From positions 1 to 6,765 of the forward strand of contig JAAAOH010000024.1 of the NCBI GenBank assembly GCA_009908925.1: DNA of 6,765 nucleotides. The letters run 5' to 3'. The position numbers were made by a program, and so were the translations under genes. This stretch comes from Spirochaetota bacterium. Its GTDB lineage: Bacteria; Spirochaetota; Spirochaetia; DSM-27196; PWMO01. Below, in pieces: positions 5,763-6,765 of this stretch; within the stretch, counting starts at the first letter, position 1, and every line of letters begins with the position of its first letter. The notes below the pieces were generated by a model that did not search any database, had not been told where the DNA came from, and saw only the letters and a list, made by a program, of their open reading frames with translations.

Positions 5763-6765
5763 TTGAAGATAGCGAAACACGTAATCGATGAAATCGCCCG
5801 AAAGGTCGACATCGTGGACGTGGTGGGGGACTATGTGTCCCTCAAAAAGCGCGGTGCGCGCTACTGGGGCCTCAGCCCCTTCACGAGCGAGAAGACTCCG
5901 TCGTTCAGCGTGGAACCCGAGAAGCAGCTCTATTACTGCTTCTCGAGTGGCAAAGGGGGCAGTGTCTTCCAGTTCGTCATGGAGATGGAAGGTCTGTCCT
6001 TTCCCGAGGCGGTTCGCGCCCTCGGGGAGCGGGCCGGCGTCCGTGTAGAGGCCGGCGAGTCCGACGAGGAATCCCGTACCCGTGACGCGCTGAAAGAGCT
6101 CAGCACGCGGGTTGCCGGCAGCTTTCGCCACATTTTTGTGAACTCCGCCGGCGCGGAACGGGCCCGTGGATACATGCGCGGACGCAAGATCTCCGAGGAG
6201 GTGCTCGAGCGCTACGAAGTCGGTTATGCGCCGGCCGACCGGCGATGGCTTTTCAACTTTCTTCGGAAGAAGCAGTACTCGCCGCAGTTTCTCGCTCAGA
6301 CGGGCCTGTTCTCGCGGCAGTATCCGGAAGTTGCACTGTTCTCCGACCGTGTGATGTTTCCCATACATGCGCGCGGAGGGCAGGTGGTGGGTTTCGGCGG
6401 CCGCCGTCTCGGCGAATACGGACCGAAGTACATCAATTCGCCCGAGTCGTCAATATTCCGAAAGCGGGACGAGCTCTACGGGCTGTATCAGGGCATGAAG
6501 GTCATTCGGGAGCAGGAGGAGGTCTATCTCTGCGAGGGCTACATGGACGTCCTCGCCCTCGCCGAGGCCGGGGTCGCAAATGCGGTGGCGCCGCTCGGGA
6601 CCTCCTTCACCGAGGGACAGGCGAGGCTTATAAGGCGCTATGCGGGCGTGGTGACCCTCCTCTTCGACGCCGACTCCGCGGGACTCGATGCTGCACGGCG
6701 CGCGGCAGAGATCCTCGAAAAGGCGGGCATCGAGGGACGAGTCTGTCAGCTACCCGCCGACCAGG
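5763..6765 (+). CDS. dnaG: DNA primase DnaG, N-terminal 334 residues (3' truncated by window edge)
   Basis: DnaG makes the RNA primers for replication at the fork with DnaB helicase. In order: an N-terminal helix ending in DIVDVVGDYV (16-25); the CHC2 zinc-ribbon region (about 33-72); the core N-terminal subdomain (about 115-250) with GFGGRR (210-215) and the basic-motif block GPKYINSPES (220-229); then the start of Toprim, with catalytic E258 in CEGYMDV and D302/D304 in LFDADSAG. The full-length family is around 600 residues, so slightly more than half is here. The TTG start at 5763 is chosen because it has a nearby AGAGGG, gives an N-terminus of the usual family length and is the only start codon upstream of the conserved DIVDVV block. 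It lies 31 nt after the envelope gene with no terminator. The odd point is in the zinc site: positions expected to be C, H, C, C are S38, T41, C59 and S62. Confidence 0.95.
   Translation, partial: MKIAKHVIDEIARKVDIVDVVGDYVSLKKRGARYWGLSPFTSEKTPSFSVEPEKQLYYCFSSGKGGSVFQFVMEMEGLSFPEAVRALGERAGVRVEAGESDEESRTRDALKELSTRVAGSFRHIFVNSAGAERARGYMRGRKISEEVLERYEVGYAPADRRWLFNFLRKKQYSPQFLAQTGLFSRQYPEVALFSDRVMFPIHARGGQVVGFGGRRLGEYGPKYINSPESSIFRKRDELYGLYQGMKVIREQEEVYLCEGYMDVLALAEAGVANAVAPLGTSFTEGQARLIRRYAGVVTLLFDADSAGLDAARRAAEILEKAGIEGRVCQLPADQ

Noticed and set aside
5734..5766. Ten-codon ORF MLESKAQRAR whose TGA overlaps the TTG start of dnaG
   Set aside because: It resembles a coupling leader peptide, but there is no ribosome binding site before its ATG and it lies in a frame already open by chance through the envelope gene. 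It is kept only as a weak possibility.
2444..5812. A 1122-codon open frame on the minus strand, antisense to the envelope gene
   Set aside because: It mirrors the GC-rich, repeat-containing codons of the forward gene and has no recognisable domain. The forward frame has a signal peptide, Ig motifs and an OmpA end, so the antisense frame is a shadow.
5715..6368. A 217-codon minus-strand open frame over the start of dnaG
   Set aside because: dnaG is unmistakable on the forward strand; the antisense frame is a compositional by-product.

Overview
The window is a dense, single-strand stretch of GC-rich bacterial chromosome. Every gene I can support reads on the + strand, and the gaps are short enough (a 4-nt overlap, then 10, 5, 45 and 31 nt) to suggest one transcription unit. 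A spirochaete is my best guess for the source. This is inference, not measurement. It rests on the large envelope protein (outer-membrane-type barrel, FlgD/gliding-type Ig-like repeats and an OmpA-type end lacking the usual Asp), its position next to dnaG, and the variants of the YkgJ-like and metallo-hydrolase families. No rRNA or other phylogenetic marker is present to confirm it.

Layout from left to right: (1) 3-62, the last 19 codons of an unrecognised upstream gene, whose TGA overlaps the GTG start of the next gene. (2) 59-496, a YkgJ-type Cys-cluster protein. (3) 507-1448, a metallo-beta-lactamase-fold hydrolase with a full metal-ligand set. (4) 1454-1663, a 69-residue hypothetical protein. 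(5) 1709-5731, a 1340-residue exported protein with a signal peptide, a probable outer-membrane beta barrel, eight Ig-like domains each opening with an (F/I)SPNxDG-type loop, and a C-terminal OmpA-like domain. (6) 5763 to the window edge, the first 334 codons of DNA primase dnaG from a TTG start. No tRNA, rRNA, CRISPR, insertion sequence, integrase or convincing terminator was seen. No stretch over 300 bases lacks a gene.

The most interesting material is in the last two genes. In the envelope protein, domains 2-7 are not equivalent repeats. They alternate between two sub-types (A-B-A-B-A-B) with unit lengths of about 104 and 107 residues, so the real repeat unit is a two-domain module of about 210 residues present three times. 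The protein looks like a barrel-stalk-anchor that could span the periplasm. Its OmpA-like end lacks the Asp that normally binds diaminopimelate, which would fit the ornithine-type peptidoglycan known from several spirochaetes. In DnaG, three of the four zinc ligands of the CHC2 zinc ribbon are replaced (Ser, Thr, Cys, Ser) while the surrounding motif is well conserved, so this primase probably cannot hold zinc in the usual way.
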